The notes below the pieces were generated by a model. It was given only the letters and a program-made list of their open reading frames with translations, was not told the origin of the DNA and did no database searches. This document shows positions 53,913-56,273 of a stretch of 56,273 nt of DNA, in pieces (within the stretch, counting starts at the first letter, position 1; each line of letters starts with the position of its first letter). Location of the stretch: NCBI GenBank assembly GCA_009733575.1, contig ML769554.1, positions 93,609 to 149,881 of the forward strand. The letters are read 5' to 3'. The translations under genes and the position numbers were made by a program. The stretch comes from Gymnopus androsaceus JB14. Its lineage: Eukaryota; Basidiomycota; Agaricomycetes; Agaricales; Omphalotaceae.

Positions 53913-55031
53913 TTACTCTTCACCAGTTCCAGAAGTTTCGCCCTTGTAGACATCCATATAGGAGTCAACGAGTCCTCCAAGATTGATCTCCTCTTCCTCA
54001 ACCTTCATGTTGGCAAGGAGGGGATCAAAATCTCCGGTATAGGGGTCGAAAGATTCGACCGGAGGGGAACAAACTTTGGTACCATTGGTGATACCAGGAG
54101 CAATAGCAACGTAAGCTGCAGCGAAAGTGGCGACAGGAGTTTCCACAGTTGCCTCATGAGCCTGAGCCTTGCCTTTGCCTTTGCCCTTGCCACTACGCCT
54201 GAATTTCTTCTTTTTGTTGTTGTTTCCATTGGAATTACCAGATTGGGGAGGAGTACTGGTTTGCGGCCCTTTGGGCGCTCCCTGGTTATCCTTCTTCTTC
54301 TTTTGGTTATTCCAAGAAGATCCATCAGCAGGATGTTTCCTCACTGTGGAAAGACGGGATTGAAGAGAAACGGCGGTGGAACAGCGATGTCTGAATTCAT
54401 CCTGGATGGTGGGGATAACATCTGCCATTTTCAAGGTTTTTGCATCATATTGAGACAAAATTGACATGGCAAGACCATCCATGGATCGAGGTAAGGCGGC
54501 AAGCAAGATCATGGCCTGGATTGAATTGGTGAGAATCAATCCGGCATCAGTGAGGCGTGAGAAAATTGATTGAAGGGAAGAGATCAGCATAGCCAGATCA
54601 ACTCCTTCAGCCATTTCAAACATGATGGCTTCTTTAAAGATGCCAAACATGCCTGCGGCACCGGGACTTCCATAAGTATTTTTGAGATGGGTCTAAGTCT
54701 CAGCAGCCATATTCTTAACAGCAGTTTCGCGGATATGGTCCGGGAGACGCAAAGCAATGGCACCGATTGCAGCATTGTCATTGTCATTCCAGGTTGCCAT
54801 TTTCTCCAAGATATCAGCAGGGGACATGTCAATCACTTGATTGGCAGAATAAGTTCCTGCTGTGACTTCAGCTTGCGTAGCAACTCGTGAGGTATGAATG
54901 GGATGATTGTATCGACCGTTGATATATCCGATGAGTTTCTGAAGTCGGAGATAGGCAACCATGGCAGTAGACCATGTGCTGTAGTTGGTACCATCCAAAT
55001 AAGGAATAATGGTAATGGCAGCGGAAGACAT
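53913..55031 (-). pseudogene. copia gag
   Basis: Starts MSSAAITIIPYLDGTNYSTW, the usual copia gag opening with the NYxxW block, and continues with LPDHIRETAVKNM, MFEMAEGVDLAMLISSLQS and a basic KKKKFRRSGKGKGKGK stretch instead of a clear CCHC knuckle. A TAG at 54693-54695 falls where the family has Trp (TGG), a single G-to-A change. A TAA at 53913-53915 separates it from pol in the same frame; this may be mutational or an original gag stop. Confidence 0.85.
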
Positions 55032-55794
55032 GGTGTGATAAGAGTTCTATAAAAGGAAGTCAGCAACATTCAATTAAGAAGTGCATGATTCAGTTATGAA
55101 CATCGAATCTATCCAACATGTCTTTTACCCATTGACTTAGTGTTAGGTGTTGATTGCGTTTTTAATTCCATCCATGTTTCCATCTCCGATCTGATCATTC
55201 CTATCAGCATTGGCAAGTGTTCATAAAAGGCTATGTATTAAAACCATATGCCAATAGAAAACTGTTTGTTTGATGTTCTACCAAAAGTGCCGAAAGATCA
55301 ATTAAGATCAATTTCACATATTAAGGTGCACAATCATTCTAATAGGCATTTAAGGGACTTAAGGCAATATGGGGGAATGAATACAGTAGGAGGCCAAGAG
55401 ATCTCACACGTGTTTGCATTTGCCCAGCCTACACGCATATGCTTTTGATTATTCACATAGCGGCAGAAGTCTACCTGGGAAGGGGAATTGGCCCCTAAAT
55501 CACTCACAGTGAAGTGAAACAATCAAAAGTTCGTTCATTGTGGAGTGCCTGTGTATATACAATATATTTTATTAGCCTGAACAGAAGAAGCCTTATATTT
55601 CCGGCATTCTTCTCGGAAGAGGAAAGGAAAGTGATCGCAAGTTTTACCTTGCTACCAAACCAATGCACCACAAGCTTGAACTTTCTAATACACTCGGTTA
55701 AGAGTGACCAGAATTGTTTGTTAACTTGATCAACCATTTGACAAAGTCGCAATGGTTGTAAGACCTTTGTCAAACAGACTCGGGGCCCATAACC
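55032..55794 (-). other. copia leader between the 5' LTR and gag
   Basis: 760 bp without coding capacity that I support. Immediately inside the LTR the minus strand reads GGTTATGGGCCCCGAGTC, the place and general look of a tRNA primer-binding site, though I cannot assign the tRNA. Confidence 0.5.
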
Positions 55795-55978
55795 TGTTGA
55801 ACAGCAAGTGAGACAAATGGTGAAATCACATTACTAACCAAGTGTAAGACTTGAGGAGTGAAACAGTTGTGTGAGAGAGCTTAGTATTGTCAGATGAGAC
55901 AGTGAAGCAGTAGTATGCAGAGCGGTAGGGACTACAGGTAAACTACTACAGCTTATATACTAAATGTCTGTGAAACTG
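55795..55978 (-). repeat. Truncated LTR (5' LTR of the copia element)
   Basis: Begins TGTTGAACAGCAAGTGAG and follows the left LTR for about 184 bp to GTCTGTGAAACT, then similarity stops abruptly. The missing part would hold the promoter end of the LTR in element orientation. Confidence 0.8.
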
Positions 55979-56273
55979 TTGATGAGTTAGATTTGTGCTA
56001 GGTATGAAAACCAACCAAACAACAATCACCCCAATCAGATACTATCCAAAAGGTTTAATTTAATGCAAGGAAGGAGGTTGTCAAAGGTTCCCTCGACTAC
56101 TAATTGATTCAAAGAGAAAAGCACTTGACAGTGGCACAGACAGTGCGATATGAACAAGGTATACATTTGGAGGAAGGTTTTGAAAAGCCAACTAACGTAC
56201 GACGACGCGCTGAACTAATTGAGGGGAAAAAGCAAACACCAAAGCATGGGTCAAGTATGCCGACTCAACAAAC
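55979..56273. other. Right edge of the window, unassigned
   Basis: About 300 bp after the truncated LTR. No gene or repeat partner seen in this window. Confidence 0.4.

Larger units (their letters stand above)
49191..55978 (-). mobile_element. Ty1/copia LTR retrotransposon, decayed
   Basis: Minus-strand element: LTR at right (55795-55978, truncated), leader, gag-pol in one frame (55031-50118), polypurine tract (GTGAGGGGAAG beside the left LTR) and complete LTR at left (49191-49629). Domain order protease, integrase, reverse transcriptase, RNase H is that of copia. Nine in-frame stops interrupt gag-pol, but the frame never shifts over 4.9 kb. The element is dead through point changes rather than indels. 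There is no sign of the right-hand 255 bp of the second LTR. Confidence 0.9.

Noticed and set aside
53913..53915. Programmed stop-codon readthrough between gag and pol
   Set aside because: Possible, but with eight other in-frame stops in the same element there is no reason to treat this one as functional.

Overview
The window looks like nuclear DNA of an agaricomycete basidiomycete, probably a white-rot or litter-decay mushroom. The basis is: genes cut by many 45-70 nt GT-AG introns; two secreted class II manganese peroxidases; a NACHT-ankyrin NLR-like gene; DUF6589-type and F-box genes of the kind expanded in mushrooms; and remnants of Ty1/copia, Ty3/gypsy and hAT elements. I saw no rRNA, tRNA or CRISPR array.

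Layout. 1-6.6 kb: a decayed DUF6589-type gene running off the left edge, then a decayed minus-strand NACHT-ankyrin gene hit by two non-autonomous DNA transposons. 6.6-10.6 kb: no clear gene, but tandem repeats and a solo transposon end. 10.6-14.3 kb: two tandem aldo-keto reductases with hydrophobic C-terminal tails; intron 6 of the first holds a complete hAT MITE. 14.4-18.8 kb: DNA ligase IV with several frameshifts. 19.1-21.8 kb: an intact AGC-like protein kinase. 22.7-26.2 kb: a degraded Ca2+/H+ exchanger and a kinase-fold protein. 28.2-34.5 kb: two manganese peroxidases in a tandem segmental duplication with a 4.5 kb repeat unit. 35.9-37.8 kb: intact mitochondrial dihydrolipoyl dehydrogenase. 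38.7-42.0 kb: an O-methyltransferase with three frameshifts and a second methyltransferase lacking its SAM-binding region. 42.7-47.3 kb: an F-box gene and a broken paralog abutting a gypsy integrase remnant. 47.6-48.8 kb: intact secreted purine nucleoside permease-like protein. 49.2-56.0 kb: a minus-strand Ty1/copia element whose gag-pol frame has stop codons but no net frameshift.

Together: intact housekeeping or secreted genes (kinase, DLD, MnP pair, AKR pair, permease-like protein) alternate with a graveyard of decaying genes and mobile elements. The MnPs would be the extracellular Mn(II)-oxidising part of lignin attack, and the permease-like protein may handle nucleosides at the cell surface. 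I found no clear multi-gene operon-like system. The most informative signals are the dated DNA-transposon insertions with matching target duplications, the apparent erosion of ligase IV, and the transition-only decay of the copia element. Splice sites were read by eye. Where a frame breaks I say whether I favour a mutation, and sequencing error remains an alternative throughout.
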